Assembly: GCF_003314435.2 (NCBI RefSeq)
Contig: NZ_QNVY02000005.1
Location: 186,001-250,000 of the forward strand
Direction: 5' to 3'
Source: Flavobacterium petrolei
GTDB taxonomy: Bacteria > Bacteroidota > Bacteroidia > Flavobacteriales > Flavobacteriaceae
Length of the DNA stretch: 64,000 nucleotides
Positions 1 through 8,905 of this stretch are shown piece by piece. A program made the position numbers and the translations under genes. Every line of letters starts with the position of its first letter. Positions within the stretch are counted from its first letter, which is position 1. The notes under the pieces were generated by a model. The model was not told the DNA's origin. It saw only the letters and a list, made by a program, of their open reading frames with translations, and did no database searches.

Positions 1-171
1 TTCTGAAGCCACATCTGAAGTAAAAAGCGAGACGGCATCAAATCCCTGGGCCAACTGCGCCGTGTTTTCATTCAAATGCTGCTCCGTAAAAACCAATTCA
101 TGATTTCCATGGGCCGCTTTTTCCATAAATGGCTTATCAAAGCCAAAGATGCTGTAGACTAATACTTTCAT
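1..171 (-). CDS. 2-hydroxyacid dehydrogenase (D-lactate dehydrogenase type), N-terminal part only
   Basis: Only the first 57 codons are present; the gene runs off the left edge. The start is the ATG at 171 (MKVLVYSIFGFDKPFMEKA), one base after the stop of the acyl-carrier gene, so the two are translationally close. The N-terminus, with its VFTEQHLNENTAQLAQGFDAVSLF-like stretch, is typical of D-lactate/2-hydroxyacid dehydrogenases (D-isomer-specific family), which interconvert pyruvate and D-lactate with NADH. The catalytic and NAD-binding parts are outside the window, so substrate cannot be judged. It is the last visible gene of the pyruvate-centred minus-strand block, which fits a pyruvate-using enzyme. 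Confidence 0.8.
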   Translation of the reverse strand, partial: MKVLVYSIFGFDKPFMEKAAHGNHELVFTEQHLNENTAQLAQGFDAVSLFTSDVASE

Positions 172-172
172 T

Positions 173-418
173 TTATGGTTTTTTATTTTTAATGTAAGCC
201 GTCAGTGCCTGTAAAGTGGCTGTTTTTCCATAATCCTCTTCTGGAATTTCGATTCCTGTTTTTTTGTTCAACGCAACGATGAATTGCAGCGAATCAAACG
301 AATCAATATTAAGCGTTTCCCTGATGTTTTCATCCGGTTTTAATGTTGATGGTTCCGTATCCGGTGCAATTTTTTTCAACAATTGAAAAATAATTTCTTT
401 GATTTCTTCTTCATTCAT
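173..418 (-). CDS. Acyl carrier protein-like (phosphopantetheine-binding) protein
   Basis: An 81-residue acidic helical protein. The carrier motif is IDSFDSLQF with the expected phosphopantetheine serine at residue 40 (DSF in place of the usual DSL). The length matches free-standing ACPs. Its start overlaps the end of the E2 gene by 4 bases (ATGA type), so it is co-translated with the dehydrogenase complex. That is unusual, as housekeeping acpP sits with fatty-acid genes. It is probably a specialised carrier rather than the main fatty-acid ACP. The partner is unknown; the neighbouring acyl-CoA/lipoyl enzymes are candidates by context only. Confidence 0.88.
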   Translation of the reverse strand: MNEEEIKEIIFQLLKKIAPDTEPSTLKPDENIRETLNIDSFDSLQFIVALNKKTGIEIPEEDYGKTATLQALTAYIKNKKP

Positions 419-1584
419 AACGCTTCAGGATTTTGTAAATGGTTGTTCAAGGCTACTAGAAAGCGGCTGCCTGTTAATCCATCCGTGGCACGATGATCCC
501 CCGCCAGAGTCGCGAAAATTGAAGTTCGGATTCCTAACATACCTTTCTCCGCAAAGGGTTGTTCTGAAATATTTCCGAAACCAATTATCGCAACCTGTGG
601 CGGATAAATCACCCCAAAAATCATTTCGGCGCCACCATCGCCAATGTTGGTTACCGTAATTGTAGCGTCACTCAATTCTGAACTGCGTAGTTTTAAGGCG
701 CGAGCTCTTGGAATAATATCATTTAAATCAGCCATGATTTCATCTAGATTTTTTATATCCGCGTTGTGAATCGCGGGAACTATGATTCCTCCGTTGCGCA
801 GCGAAACCACAAAACCAATATGAATTTCTTTTTTGAGCTGTAAACCGTTTTGCCAAACCGCATTCAATTCCGGGAAATCAGTCAATGCTTTAGCGGTTGC
901 TTTGATGAGCAGCACAACGGGAAGCAATCGTTCTTGAACTGATTTTTCCTTATTTTTGGCTATCAGCCAATCAGTTGCTTTTGATACATCTATCTTTTTC
1001 TCTAGGTAATAATGTGGAATTTCTCGTTTCGATTTGCTCATTGCTGCCGCTATTGCTGTACGTACTGCCTCAATTTGTGCAAGTATTTTTGCGTCATCAG
1101 GAGGAAATTTTTCCACTTTTAGAAGTTGCTCTTTTTGAGTTGCCAATGCTTGCTCCACATCGTCTTTCGTAATCACGTCATTTTCTCCCGTTCCTTTTAC
1201 TTGCGAAAGATCGAGATGATTTTCCGCAGCAATTCGCCTTGCTAGTGGGGAAGCTTTTATTGAAAATACAGCTGTTTTTTCTTCTATCGGTTGTAAGGCA
1301 ATTGGTTTTTCTGATGTTGCTTTTGCTTTTTTGGTTTCCAATACTGCTGCGCTGGGATCAATCAATGCCATTACCGTTCCCACAGGGACTTTAGTTCCTT
1401 CTTCTATCAGTAATTCTCCGATTGTTCCTTCGTCAAAAACTTCAATTTCTATAAGCCCTTTTTGTGTTTCCACTTCGGCAATGATATCGCCACGCTGTAC
1501 CGTATCGCCTAGTTTTTTCTTCCATTCGATGAGAGTTCCAGCTTCCATATCAGCACCCAAATTAGGCATTTGAAATTCAATCAT
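415..1584 (-). CDS. 2-oxo acid dehydrogenase E2 (dihydrolipoamide acyltransferase)
   Basis: 389 residues. Lipoyl domain at about 1-75, with the lipoylated lysine at K42 in VETQKG. A peripheral subunit-binding domain lies at about 108-150 ([21 protein letters not shown]). The catalytic acyltransferase domain ends with HRATDG, giving catalytic His364 and Asp368. E2 moves the acyl group from E1 to CoA, and the E3 partner is lipoamide dehydrogenase (one lpd gene is at 34-35 kb). It overlaps the E1 beta gene by 8 bases and the ACP gene by 4, so this is a tight operon. Pyruvate is the likely substrate from the PEP synthase, acetyl-CoA synthetase and lactate dehydrogenase-like neighbours, but acetoin or another 2-oxoacid is possible. 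Confidence 0.93.
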   Translation of the reverse strand: MIEFQMPNLGADMEAGTLIEWKKKLGDTVQRGDIIAEVETQKGLIEIEVFDEGTIGELLIEEGTKVPVGTVMALIDPSAAVLETKKAKATSEKPIALQPIEEKTAVFSIKASPLARRIAAENHLDLSQVKGTGENDVITKDDVEQALATQKEQLLKVEKFPPDDAKILAQIEAVRTAIAAAMSKSKREIPHYYLEKKIDVSKATDWLIAKNKEKSVQERLLPVVLLIKATAKALTDFPELNAVWQNGLQLKKEIHIGFVVSLRNGGIIVPAIHNADIKNLDEIMADLNDIIPRARALKLRSSELSDATITVTNIGDGGAEMIFGVIYPPQVAIIGFGNISEQPFAEKGMLGIRTSIFATLAGDHRATDGLTGSRFLVALNNHLQNPEAL

Positions 1585-2575
1585 GACGTATCATTTTTTT
1601 TACTGCATTTACAATATCATTTTTCTGCGGAATCGAAGCTTCTTCCAAATGTGCAGGGTAGGGAATGGGAACTTCGACACCGCACAATCGCTGTACAGGA
1701 GCATCCAAATCATAAAATGCCTTTTCCATAATTCGCGCACTAATTTCTGACGAGATACTGACGGAACGCCACGCATCTTCAACAATTAAAACCCGATGCG
1801 TTTTTGCAACCGACTCCAGAAATGTACGTTCATCCAAAGGTCGCAACACCCGCAAATCAATCACTTCGGCTTCGATTCCGACCAAAGCTAATTCGGCAGC
1901 AGCCTCCAGACTTTTATAAACGCCCGTTCCATAAGTGATAATCGAAATAGCAGATCCTTCGCGTAACACTTTGGCTTTGGTAATATCAATAAAACCTAAA
2001 TCTGCAGCAATTTCTTTTTCGAGATTGAGCATCAGCGTGTATTCAAACAGCAAGACAGGATCCGGACTTTGCAAAGCAGCACGCAACATTCCCCGTGCAT
2101 CCTCATGCGTTCCCGCAGACAAAACAATTAATCCCGGAATGTGTGCATAAAATGGTTCCCAACTGTGGGAATGTTGCGCTGCCAGTTGACGGCCAATTCC
2201 GCAACCCATCCGGATAATCATTGGGACATAGATTTGGCCGCCTGACATGTGCAACAAAGTCGCCGCATTATTTACAATTTGGTCCATCGCCAACAAACTG
2301 AAGTTAACGGTCATCACCTCAATAATGGGTTTCATTCCCGCCATAGCCGCCCCGATACCCGCTCCTACAAAACCGGCTTCAGAAAGCGGAACATCCATAA
2401 TCCGATCCGCACCAAACTCCTGCAATAATCCTTTGCTTACCGCAAAAGCGCCTCCGTAACGGCCCACATCTTCGCCCATCAAAAAAACGTTTTCGTCATT
2501 TTGCAACGCTTTGCGAAGCCCTTGTTTCAAAGCCTCGCGATACGTAAGGGTTATTTTGCCGGTGCTGTTGTCCAT
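1577..2575 (-). CDS. 2-oxo acid dehydrogenase E1 component, beta subunit
   Basis: 332 residues, the normal length for a separate E1 beta. It starts with the family pattern [15 protein letters not shown] and contains [11 protein letters not shown] near residues 34-44. It ends with a transketolase C-terminal domain ([18 protein letters not shown]). With E1 alpha it forms the alpha2beta2 ThDP-dependent decarboxylase of a pyruvate/branched-chain/acetoin-type complex. It lies 19 bases downstream of the second zinc-ribbon gene and overlaps E2 by 8 bases. Two small zinc-ribbon genes separate E1 beta from E1 alpha; the pair is normally adjacent. Confidence 0.93.
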   Translation of the reverse strand: MDNSTGKITLTYREALKQGLRKALQNDENVFLMGEDVGRYGGAFAVSKGLLQEFGADRIMDVPLSEAGFVGAGIGAAMAGMKPIIEVMTVNFSLLAMDQIVNNAATLLHMSGGQIYVPMIIRMGCGIGRQLAAQHSHSWEPFYAHIPGLIVLSAGTHEDARGMLRAALQSPDPVLLFEYTLMLNLEKEIAADLGFIDITKAKVLREGSAISIITYGTGVYKSLEAAAELALVGIEAEVIDLRVLRPLDERTFLESVAKTHRVLIVEDAWRSVSISSEISARIMEKAFYDLDAPVQRLCGVEVPIPYPAHLEEASIPQKNDIVNAVKKMIRHD

Positions 2576-2594
2576 GATGCCAATCGATTAGGGA

Positions 2595-2867
2595 TTAAAT
2601 AACAAATTGTTTGTTTTTCCAACGTTTTAATGCGGGTAAAATATTCAACGCTTTTTGAACCATATAAATAGGAAGGTTTTTTTTCTCCATGTGCATTTTT
2701 ACGGTATTTTTCATTTCTTCCAAGTTCATATCGGGGTTTTTGAAGTTACTGTCTTCATAACAATATTTACAATAATCATTCGTTTTCTGGCCGTTGTTTT
2801 CGGTTCCTTTAGCATCTTCTGTAGTCAGTGGCATTCCGCAACTTTGACAAAAATGTGTGTTTTCCAT
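2595..2867 (-). CDS. Small zinc-ribbon protein (copy B)
   Basis: A 90-residue protein with a CQSCGMPL knuckle at 8-15 and a second pair CKYC at 33-36, a four-Cys zinc ribbon of the putative zinc-ribbon type (PF12674-like). A helical C-terminus ends ILPALKRWK. It closely resembles copy A at 3015-3275, with the same Cys spacing and the same tail, so it is a tandem duplicate. It sits between E1 alpha and E1 beta. The function is unknown; metal binding is inferred from the cysteines only. Confidence 0.85.
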   Translation of the reverse strand: MENTHFCQSCGMPLTTEDAKGTENNGQKTNDYCKYCYEDSNFKNPDMNLEEMKNTVKMHMEKKNLPIYMVQKALNILPALKRWKNKQFVI

Positions 2868-2899
2868 GTGGGTTGATTTAAATAGTTAGCTTTCTTTCT

Positions 2900-3016
2900 T
2901 TATGTAGTTTCTAATTTATTTTTCGTGTACACCATTTTGTCAATGGGCTCATAATACCAGATTCCGGCTTCCGCAAAAGGAACTCCGTTCTGGATTCTAC
3001 TTTTAACTTCTGGATT
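2900..3016 (-). pseudogene. Remnant of a duplicated E1 alpha C-terminus
   Basis: Between the two zinc-ribbon genes, the minus strand has an open frame of 38 codons ending at TAA 2900-2902. It contains NGVPFAEAGIWYYEPIDKMV. The intact E1 alpha ends with AVDFAEAGTWEPLDQLTKFV, so the FAEAG-W-EP-D-F/MV pattern is shared, including an 11-12 base identical core around TTTTGCGGAAGC. There is no suitable start codon. I read this as the tail of a lost E1 alpha copy left by tandem duplication of an [E1 alpha end + zinc ribbon] unit. Confidence 0.7.
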
Positions 3017-3275
3017 AATTACTTTTCCAACGTTTTAATGCTGGTAGTATGTTTACCGCTTTTTGAATTGCATATTCGTGCAGCTCTAACTTTTTCATTT
3101 GATTTTTCACGTTATTTTCCATGTCTTCCAAATTCATTTTTGGATTCTTAAAGGTGCCATCTTCATAACAGTATTTGCAATATTCATTGCTTTTTAAACC
3201 GTTTTTCTCCGTTCCTTTCACAGCTTCGGTGTCCAGTGGCATGCCACAACTTTGACAGATTATTTTATTTTCCAT
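3015..3275 (-). CDS. Small zinc-ribbon protein (copy A)
   Basis: 86 residues with CQSCGMPL at 7-14 and CKYC at about 32-35, then a charged helical region ending NILPALKRWKSN. It is paralogous to the 90-residue copy B downstream. It begins 12 bases after the E1 alpha stop, so it is in the same transcription unit. A four-Cys zinc ribbon is the only recognisable module. Possible roles (protein binding, assembly or regulation of the complex) are guesses from position. Confidence 0.85.
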   Translation of the reverse strand: MENKIICQSCGMPLDTEAVKGTEKNGLKSNEYCKYCYEDGTFKNPKMNLEDMENNVKNQMKKLELHEYAIQKAVNILPALKRWKSN

Positions 3276-3287
3276 TATTATAAATTT

Positions 3288-4283
3288 TTAGTTTCCCGTT
3301 TCACTGTAAACAAATTTTGTTAGTTGGTCTAACGGCTCCCATGTTCCTGCTTCCGCAAAATCGACTGCGATAGCTATTTTTTTTTCAATTTTACTTTCAA
3401 AAGCAGTAATTTCCGCATCCGTTATCCATTGCTTTTGCAAAAGAAACTGTTCGAATTGTGGAATAGGATCTCGTTTTTTCCATTCCTCGACTTCTTTTTT
3501 GTCCCGATATAATTCTGCATCAAACATCGAATGCGCCCGAAAACGATACGTATTGCAAACTAATAAATATGGCTTTCCACTACTTCTTACTTTTGCGGCA
3601 GCAATATTGGCAGCAGCAATCACAGCCATCAAATCCATTCCGTCCACCGCAACGGCTTCAATCCCGTAAGCAGCTCCTTTTTTTTCCAGTTCTGTTATGG
3701 CATGCGAATATTTTATCGCAGTTCCCATCGCATACAAATTGTTTTCACATACGAATAAAACGGGAACTTCCCAAAGTGCCGCTAAATTCAGGCTTTCGTG
3801 AAAGGTACCTTCGGCAGCTGCTCCTTCTCCAAAAAAGCAACACGTAAGGTTCGTTTTCTTTTGTTTTTTGGCTGCCAAAGCCATCCCAACAGCAAGCGGA
3901 AGATGGCCGGACACAATCGCATTACCACCATAAAATCGGTTTGCCACATCAAATAAATGCATCGAGCCTCCACGACCTCGGCAGCAGCCTTGCATTTTAC
4001 CATACATTTCGGCCATGATAATGTCAGGATCAATACCTCTAGCTAGTGCATGACCGTGTTCCCTATACGTACATAATAAATTGTCATCTTCCCTCAGCGC
4101 CTGAATTACGCCTACAGCAACCGCTTCTTCGCCAATGTACAAATGCAGAAAACCACGGATTTTCGCTTTCGTATATTGCTCGGCTGCTTTTTCCTCAAAA
4201 CGTCTTATGAGCAGCATTTGATACAAAAAAAGCAATCCTCTTTTGGCATCCATCGGTTGTGGTTCTGTCGTTGATTGTACCAT
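3288..4283 (-). CDS. 2-oxo acid dehydrogenase E1 component, alpha subunit
   Basis: 331 residues from the ATG at 4283 (MVQSTTEPQPMDAKRGLLFL). An upstream in-frame ATG at 4382 would overlap the protease gene by almost 90 bases and add non-homologous sequence, so I reject it. The ThDP-binding motif is GEGAAAEG...ENNLYAMGT. CRGRGGSMHLFD and the serine loop RFRAHSMFDAELY are also present. It decarboxylates a 2-oxoacid, probably pyruvate, and passes the acyl group to E2. It follows the protease stop by 10 bases. Its C-terminal tail is partly duplicated at 2900-3016. Confidence 0.92.
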   Translation of the reverse strand: MVQSTTEPQPMDAKRGLLFLYQMLLIRRFEEKAAEQYTKAKIRGFLHLYIGEEAVAVGVIQALREDDNLLCTYREHGHALARGIDPDIIMAEMYGKMQGCCRGRGGSMHLFDVANRFYGGNAIVSGHLPLAVGMALAAKKQKKTNLTCCFFGEGAAAEGTFHESLNLAALWEVPVLFVCENNLYAMGTAIKYSHAITELEKKGAAYGIEAVAVDGMDLMAVIAAANIAAAKVRSSGKPYLLVCNTYRFRAHSMFDAELYRDKKEVEEWKKRDPIPQFEQFLLQKQWITDAEITAFESKIEKKIAIAVDFAEAGTWEPLDQLTKFVYSETGN

Positions 4284-4293
4284 TTTTATAGTT

Positions 4294-5811
4294 TTATAAT
4301 CCGAAAGCATAATAGTAATACGTAGGATTGCCGGCATATTTTCCTTCGAGCATGATGCCGCGTTCTTGTGCTGCAACTGCATCCATAAAGGATTGAACTG
4401 ATGAAATTGCCCTGTTGTTGACTGATGTAATTACGAATCCGTTGCGTATGCTTGTGAATCTTTTTATTTTCCCATCGTATAGTTTCGTGATTTTGAGTCC
4501 GTTTTGTACATTATACACTTTTTGGTCTTCCTTAGTAATTGGACTCAACTCAACTCCCAAATCTTTCAGCAATTCTATATTTTTACTTTTTGTAAGTTCT
4601 GGGGTTGCTTCCTGTTTTTTCAGTGTGGCAATCAGTTCTTTTTTCTCATTACCGTTTCTGATGAGTGTGATTTTTACTTTCTCACCCGGACGTTTTCGCA
4701 TGATGATTTCCTGTAATTTTGAAGCCGAAGCGGTTTCTATATTATCAATGCTGATGATGACATCTTTCTCTTTTACACCCGCTTCTTTCGCTGCACCATT
4801 TACAGTGACGCTGTCAATATATACCCCATTGGCACGGTCAATTTTTATTTCTTTTGCCAATGTGCTGTTCAAATCGCGTATGCTTATTCCTAAAATTCCC
4901 CTGCGAACGGAGCCAAAATTCATTAGATCATCCGCTACTTTTTTTACAATATCTACAGGAATTGCAAACGCATATCCAGCATAAACACCTGTTGGCGTTG
5001 CTATTGCGGTATTTATACCAATGAGTTTTCCTTCCAGTGTTACTAATGCGCCGCCGCTATTGCCTGGATTTACTGCTGCATCAGTTTGAATGAAGGATTC
5101 TATGGCGCCTTGATCGCTTAAAATATTGATATTTCTGGCCTTGGCACTGACAATTCCTGCTGTTACCGTCGATGCGAGATTAAATGGATTTCCTACCGCT
5201 ACGACCCATTCACCAACTTCAATAGTATCACTGTCGCCGTAGCGTATAAACGAAAGGTTGCTTTCTTTGATTTTAAGGAGAGCAAGATCAGTTTGAGGAT
5301 CATTTCCAATAACTTTTGCCGGATAGGATCGTCCGTCGAATAAAGTGATATTTATTTCATCGGCATTTTTTACCACATGATTGTTGGTTATGATGTACCC
5401 GTCAGGAGTCAGAATTACCCCAGATCCGCTCCCGACCACAGTTTCGGAATTGTATTGAGGTGACTGCGGTAGTTGAAACTTAAATTCCCTGAAAAAAGGA
5501 TCGTCTCTAAAAAAATCTTTGAGAGGGTCCGGAATGTTGTAAAATTGATCTTCACCCTCGTATTGAAGGGTTTGTGGTTTGAAACTGCACTTGATATGAA
5601 CTACTCCGGGCGTAGCTATTTTGGCTGCCATTCTGAAATCGACATTGCCTGAATAGGAAATTTTTTCAGGAACAAGGGCGGCACTTTTCTGGATGGATTC
5701 TATGTCCGTTTCAGTATTCTTATTTTGAGCTTCGCATCCTTGAAATAGAATAAGAAGTACAAACAGAAAAGCAGTTTGGTTTTGTAGTTTTATTTTTTGA
5801 AAAGGTATCAT
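4294..5811 (-). CDS. HtrA/DegP-type serine endoprotease, lipoprotein
   Basis: 505 residues. A hydrophobic signal with lipobox LFQG-C (Cys26) predicts a membrane-anchored periplasmic lipoprotein. The trypsin-like domain has the triad His145 (ITNNHVV), Asp175 (TDLALLK) and Ser252 (NPGNSGGAL). A first PDZ domain (about 303-395) and a degenerate second one (about 410-500) follow. HtrA proteases degrade or refold damaged envelope proteins. It lies inside the pyruvate/acetyl-CoA block, 46 bases after acetyl-CoA synthetase and 10 bases before E1 alpha. A stress protease in such an operon, with OsmC, suggests the block is stress- or redox-responsive. A lipid anchor on this family is less common than a soluble form. 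Confidence 0.93.
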   Translation of the reverse strand: MIPFQKIKLQNQTAFLFVLLILFQGCEAQNKNTETDIESIQKSAALVPEKISYSGNVDFRMAAKIATPGVVHIKCSFKPQTLQYEGEDQFYNIPDPLKDFFRDDPFFREFKFQLPQSPQYNSETVVGSGSGVILTPDGYIITNNHVVKNADEINITLFDGRSYPAKVIGNDPQTDLALLKIKESNLSFIRYGDSDTIEVGEWVVAVGNPFNLASTVTAGIVSAKARNINILSDQGAIESFIQTDAAVNPGNSGGALVTLEGKLIGINTAIATPTGVYAGYAFAIPVDIVKKVADDLMNFGSVRRGILGISIRDLNSTLAKEIKIDRANGVYIDSVTVNGAAKEAGVKEKDVIISIDNIETASASKLQEIIMRKRPGEKVKITLIRNGNEKKELIATLKKQEATPELTKSKNIELLKDLGVELSPITKEDQKVYNVQNGLKITKLYDGKIKRFTSIRNGFVITSVNNRAISSVQSFMDAVAAQERGIMLEGKYAGNPTYYYYAFGL

Positions 5812-5857
5812 GGCTGAAATTCATTAGTAAGAATTAATTTTTGATGGTAATTATATT

Positions 5858-7591
5858 TTAAGAGGATTCTAATGTTGAAATATCGCCTTCGGGTAAACCG
5901 AGTTCTCGGGCTTTTAGTAATCGCCTTAAAATTTTTCCGCTTCGAGTTTTGGGAATATTTTCCATAAATTCAATTTCTTTGGGAGCCACCGCCGGACCCA
6001 TTTCTTTTCGAGCGAAAGCCATAATATCCATTTTGGTTGTCTCGTTAGGCTCTTTTCCGGTTTTAAGAATGACGAAGGCTTTTACCATTTCTCCAATGGT
6101 GGGTTCCGGTATCCCAATTACAGCAGCTTCTGCCACATCAGGATGGCGCATCAGCGTGCTTTCTACTTCAAACGGACCGACCATGTGGCCTGAAGTTTTG
6201 ATAATATCATCGGCCCGACCGATAAACCAAAAATACCCATCCGCATCTTTCTTAGCTAGGTCGCCGCTGAGATACCAATCGCCAATGAAGCATTTTTTAT
6301 ACCGTTCTTCTTCATGGATATAGCCGCGAAACAGCGACGGAAAACCTTTCTTAAGAACCAAGTGTCCTTGAATTTCAGGTTGTGTGATAAGTGTCAGTTG
6401 GTCGTCATTTATTGCTGCAATGGCAATTTCTACCCCGGGCATTGGTTTTCCCATCGAACCCGGTTTTACGACCATCGACGGATAATTGGCAATCATAATG
6501 CCACCCGTTTCGGTTTGCCACCAATTGTCTAAAATGGGGATGCCAAAATTTTCTTGTCCCCAAATCACGGCTTCGGCATGAAGCGGTTCGCCAACACTCA
6601 GTATCAACCGAAGATTCTCGAGATTATATATATTTTTGGGTTTTATATCCATACGCATCAATCGCCTGATAGCCGTGGGAGCGGTGTACCAAATGTTTAT
6701 TTTATGTGTTTCAAGAAGCGAATACCATCGGCTGGCATCAAATTCTGCTTCATCAATAATGCTGGTGATTCCATGAAGCAGCGGAGCAATAATGCCGTAC
6801 GAAGTGCCGGTAACCCAACCCGGATCCGCGGTACACCAATACTGGTCACCTTCATGAAAATCGAGAACATATTTGCCCGTTATATAATGCGTGAGTACGG
6901 CTTGGTGAACGTGAAGTACGCCTTTTGGCATTCCAGTTGTTCCACTGGTAAAATGCAATAGAGCGGGATCTTCCAGATTGGTTTCCGGAATGGTAAATTC
7001 CGTTTCGGCCTCGTCCATGAGTTTGGAAAAAGAACGTATTTTTTCAGAAATATGTTCCATTGCGTCGGTAAGAATGATATAGCGGAGCGAAGGAAGTTTT
7101 TCCAGGATTTGTTTTATTTTTTGTTCGAATAAAATAGTGGTGGTTACCAGAACTGATGCATCGCCTTTGCTGAGTCTTTGATACACGGGCTCAGGGCCAA
7201 AGACAGAAAACAATGGACAAAATACTGCGGTATATTTCAAGGTTCCCAAAGCGGTTATGTATAGTTCCGGAATCCTGCCAGCAAAAGAAAAAACGCGTTC
7301 CCCTTTCTGGATTTTCAATTTTTGAAGTACATTGGCAAATTTCGAAGTTTGTTTTTGCAATTCTGAATACGTGAATTCCTGTAAACGGTTGTCTTTTCGA
7401 ATAAAACGCAATGCCACCGTATTTTTTAGATTCGTTTGTGCATGACGATCCACAGCTTCATGCGCTATGTTGAGCCCTTTTCCATTAGGAAGACCATCTA
7501 ATTCCCGAGCAACAGTTCCCCACGAGAAAGTAGCTTGCACTTTTTCATAGTCCAAAAGGTGGTGCGTGGTTTTATTTTTGATGGAAATCAT
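5858..7591 (-). CDS. acsA: Acetyl-CoA synthetase (AMP-forming, AcsA type)
   Basis: 577 residues, matching the shorter AcsA class rather than the roughly 650-residue Acs. The AMP-binding P-loop is TSGTTGMPKG at 215-224. The core contains DNWWQTETGG and YLSGDLAKKD, and the C-terminal hinge is IPKTRSGKILRR with the adenylation lysine at K553, a site often acetylated in this family. It activates acetate to acetyl-CoA through acetyl-AMP. Together with PEP synthase and the oxoacid dehydrogenase it links acetate, acetyl-CoA and pyruvate. A propionate or other short-chain preference cannot be excluded. Confidence 0.9.
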   Translation of the reverse strand: MISIKNKTTHHLLDYEKVQATFSWGTVARELDGLPNGKGLNIAHEAVDRHAQTNLKNTVALRFIRKDNRLQEFTYSELQKQTSKFANVLQKLKIQKGERVFSFAGRIPELYITALGTLKYTAVFCPLFSVFGPEPVYQRLSKGDASVLVTTTILFEQKIKQILEKLPSLRYIILTDAMEHISEKIRSFSKLMDEAETEFTIPETNLEDPALLHFTSGTTGMPKGVLHVHQAVLTHYITGKYVLDFHEGDQYWCTADPGWVTGTSYGIIAPLLHGITSIIDEAEFDASRWYSLLETHKINIWYTAPTAIRRLMRMDIKPKNIYNLENLRLILSVGEPLHAEAVIWGQENFGIPILDNWWQTETGGIMIANYPSMVVKPGSMGKPMPGVEIAIAAINDDQLTLITQPEIQGHLVLKKGFPSLFRGYIHEEERYKKCFIGDWYLSGDLAKKDADGYFWFIGRADDIIKTSGHMVGPFEVESTLMRHPDVAEAAVIGIPEPTIGEMVKAFVILKTGKEPNETTKMDIMAFARKEMGPAVAPKEIEFMENIPKTRSGKILRRLLKARELGLPEGDISTLESS

Positions 7592-7648
7592 GGCGTGGCA
7601 CGTTTAAAAAATGATGTATTTGAGTAAAAATTTTCTGTTTTGTATTGA

Positions 7649-8107
7649 TCAAAAAGATTCACCAATAGGAATCAGACTTTTCTCTACAATGATTTCTGGC
7701 TCTAATCGTATGGGTATTTTTAGTGTATTGGAAACCAAACACGCCTTTTCACTCATTTCCACAATCCGTTTTGCCCGGTCTGGTTTTTGGGAATAGGGAA
7801 TGACAACTTTAGGATGTAAGAGGACTTCAGTAATTACGTAAGCACCTTCGATCAATTCAACGGTGCAAGAAGATTTGCATTCAAAACTGATAAAATGCAG
7901 TTTAGAATTTTCAGCGATATTCAAAAAAGTACTCATGACGCAACTGTTGATTGATGCAATAAATAAGTGTTCTGGTGACCAAATTCCTTGCACTCCTTTT
8001 GGGAAATCAGGTGGTGTGGCGACTTCAAGATTTTGTGGTAAAACCGGAGAACTCAAAAGTCCTTTCGTGTTACCGGTCCATTTTAGGTTGACTTCGTACG
8101 TGTGCAT
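7649..8107 (-). CDS. OsmC family peroxiredoxin-like protein
   Basis: 152 residues with the OsmC fold pattern: YEVNLKWTGNTKG at the N-terminus, the first reactive cysteine in SINSCVMSTF (about residue 56), and the second in SEKACLVSNTL (about residue 122). The family reduces organic hydroperoxides in the cytoplasm. It lies 30 bases after the SDR gene and upstream of acsA, co-directional. Whether it is peroxide-active or a YhfA/OsmC-like protein of other function is not decidable from sequence alone. Confidence 0.9.
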   Translation of the reverse strand: MHTYEVNLKWTGNTKGLLSSPVLPQNLEVATPPDFPKGVQGIWSPEHLFIASINSCVMSTFLNIAENSKLHFISFECKSSCTVELIEGAYVITEVLLHPKVVIPYSQKPDRAKRIVEMSEKACLVSNTLKIPIRLEPEIIVEKSLIPIGESF

Positions 8108-8137
8108 CTTGGGGTAGTTTTTTGGTTATTTTTTAAA

Positions 8138-8893
8138 TTACTGTGCTGTAAATCCGCCGTCTACAGCCATTACATGTCCGGTTACAAATGAGGCTTCATC
8201 AGAGCACATCCATATCACGGCATTGGCTATTTCTTCTGGAAGACCAAAACGTCCAATGGGTTCAAAACCTTTAAATCGTTCGATTCCTTCTTTTGTTTTT
8301 CCGGTCAGTCGGTCAATCATTGGGGTTTGAATGACACCGGGACAAACCACATTTACTCGGATTCCTTGTGTAGCACATTCTAAAGCAGTAGTTTTTGTAA
8401 GTCCCACAATTCCGTGTTTAGACGCTACATAAGCCGGTAAACCTGCAAAACCAACTAATCCAGCTACCGAAGCGCAGTTGACAATGGCTCCTTTTCCTTG
8501 TTTGAGTATTTCAGGGATTTCATATTTCATACACAGCCAAACTCCTTTCAGGTTTACACCAATGGTTTTGTCCCAGTTTTCCTCGGAGCAATCTTGGGTA
8601 GAAGCGGAGGCACCCTCGATTCCGGCATTGTTGAACGCATAATCCAATCGGCCAAATGCGGCAATTGTTCGCGCCACCATCGCTTTTACGTCATCGGTTT
8701 TTGAGACATCGCATTTGATAAAAATAGCTTCACTACCCAATTCTTTGATGAGGTCTACCATTTCATCATTTTCTTTCCAATCTACCACGGCTACTTTGGC
8801 TCCTTTTTTGGCGAAAGCAAGTGCCGTGGCTCTGCCAATTCCTGATGCTCCTCCGGTTACTAATGCTACTTTATTCTTGAATGTTGTTTCCAT
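8138..8893 (-). CDS. Short-chain dehydrogenase/reductase (SDR)
   Basis: 251 residues, classical SDR. The cofactor loop is TGGASGIG (13-20), with NNAG at 88-91 and catalytic Ser142, Tyr155 and Lys159 in the YxxxK pattern (YVASK). Asp38 at the end of the second strand favours NAD(H) over NADP(H). The C-terminus GHVMAVDGGFTAQ is typical of the glucose-1-dehydrogenase/3-oxoacyl reductase-like group. The substrate is unknown. It is 12 bases downstream of PEP synthase and so in the same operon. Confidence 0.92.
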   Translation of the reverse strand: METTFKNKVALVTGGASGIGRATALAFAKKGAKVAVVDWKENDEMVDLIKELGSEAIFIKCDVSKTDDVKAMVARTIAAFGRLDYAFNNAGIEGASASTQDCSEENWDKTIGVNLKGVWLCMKYEIPEILKQGKGAIVNCASVAGLVGFAGLPAYVASKHGIVGLTKTTALECATQGIRVNVVCPGVIQTPMIDRLTGKTKEGIERFKGFEPIGRFGLPEEIANAVIWMCSDEASFVTGHVMAVDGGFTAQ

Positions 8894-8905
8894 GATTTGG
8901 TTTTC

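Noticed and set aside
4284..4382. Longer start for E1 alpha
   Set aside because: The extension overlaps the protease coding region and is unlike E1 alpha; 331 residues from 4283 is the family length.
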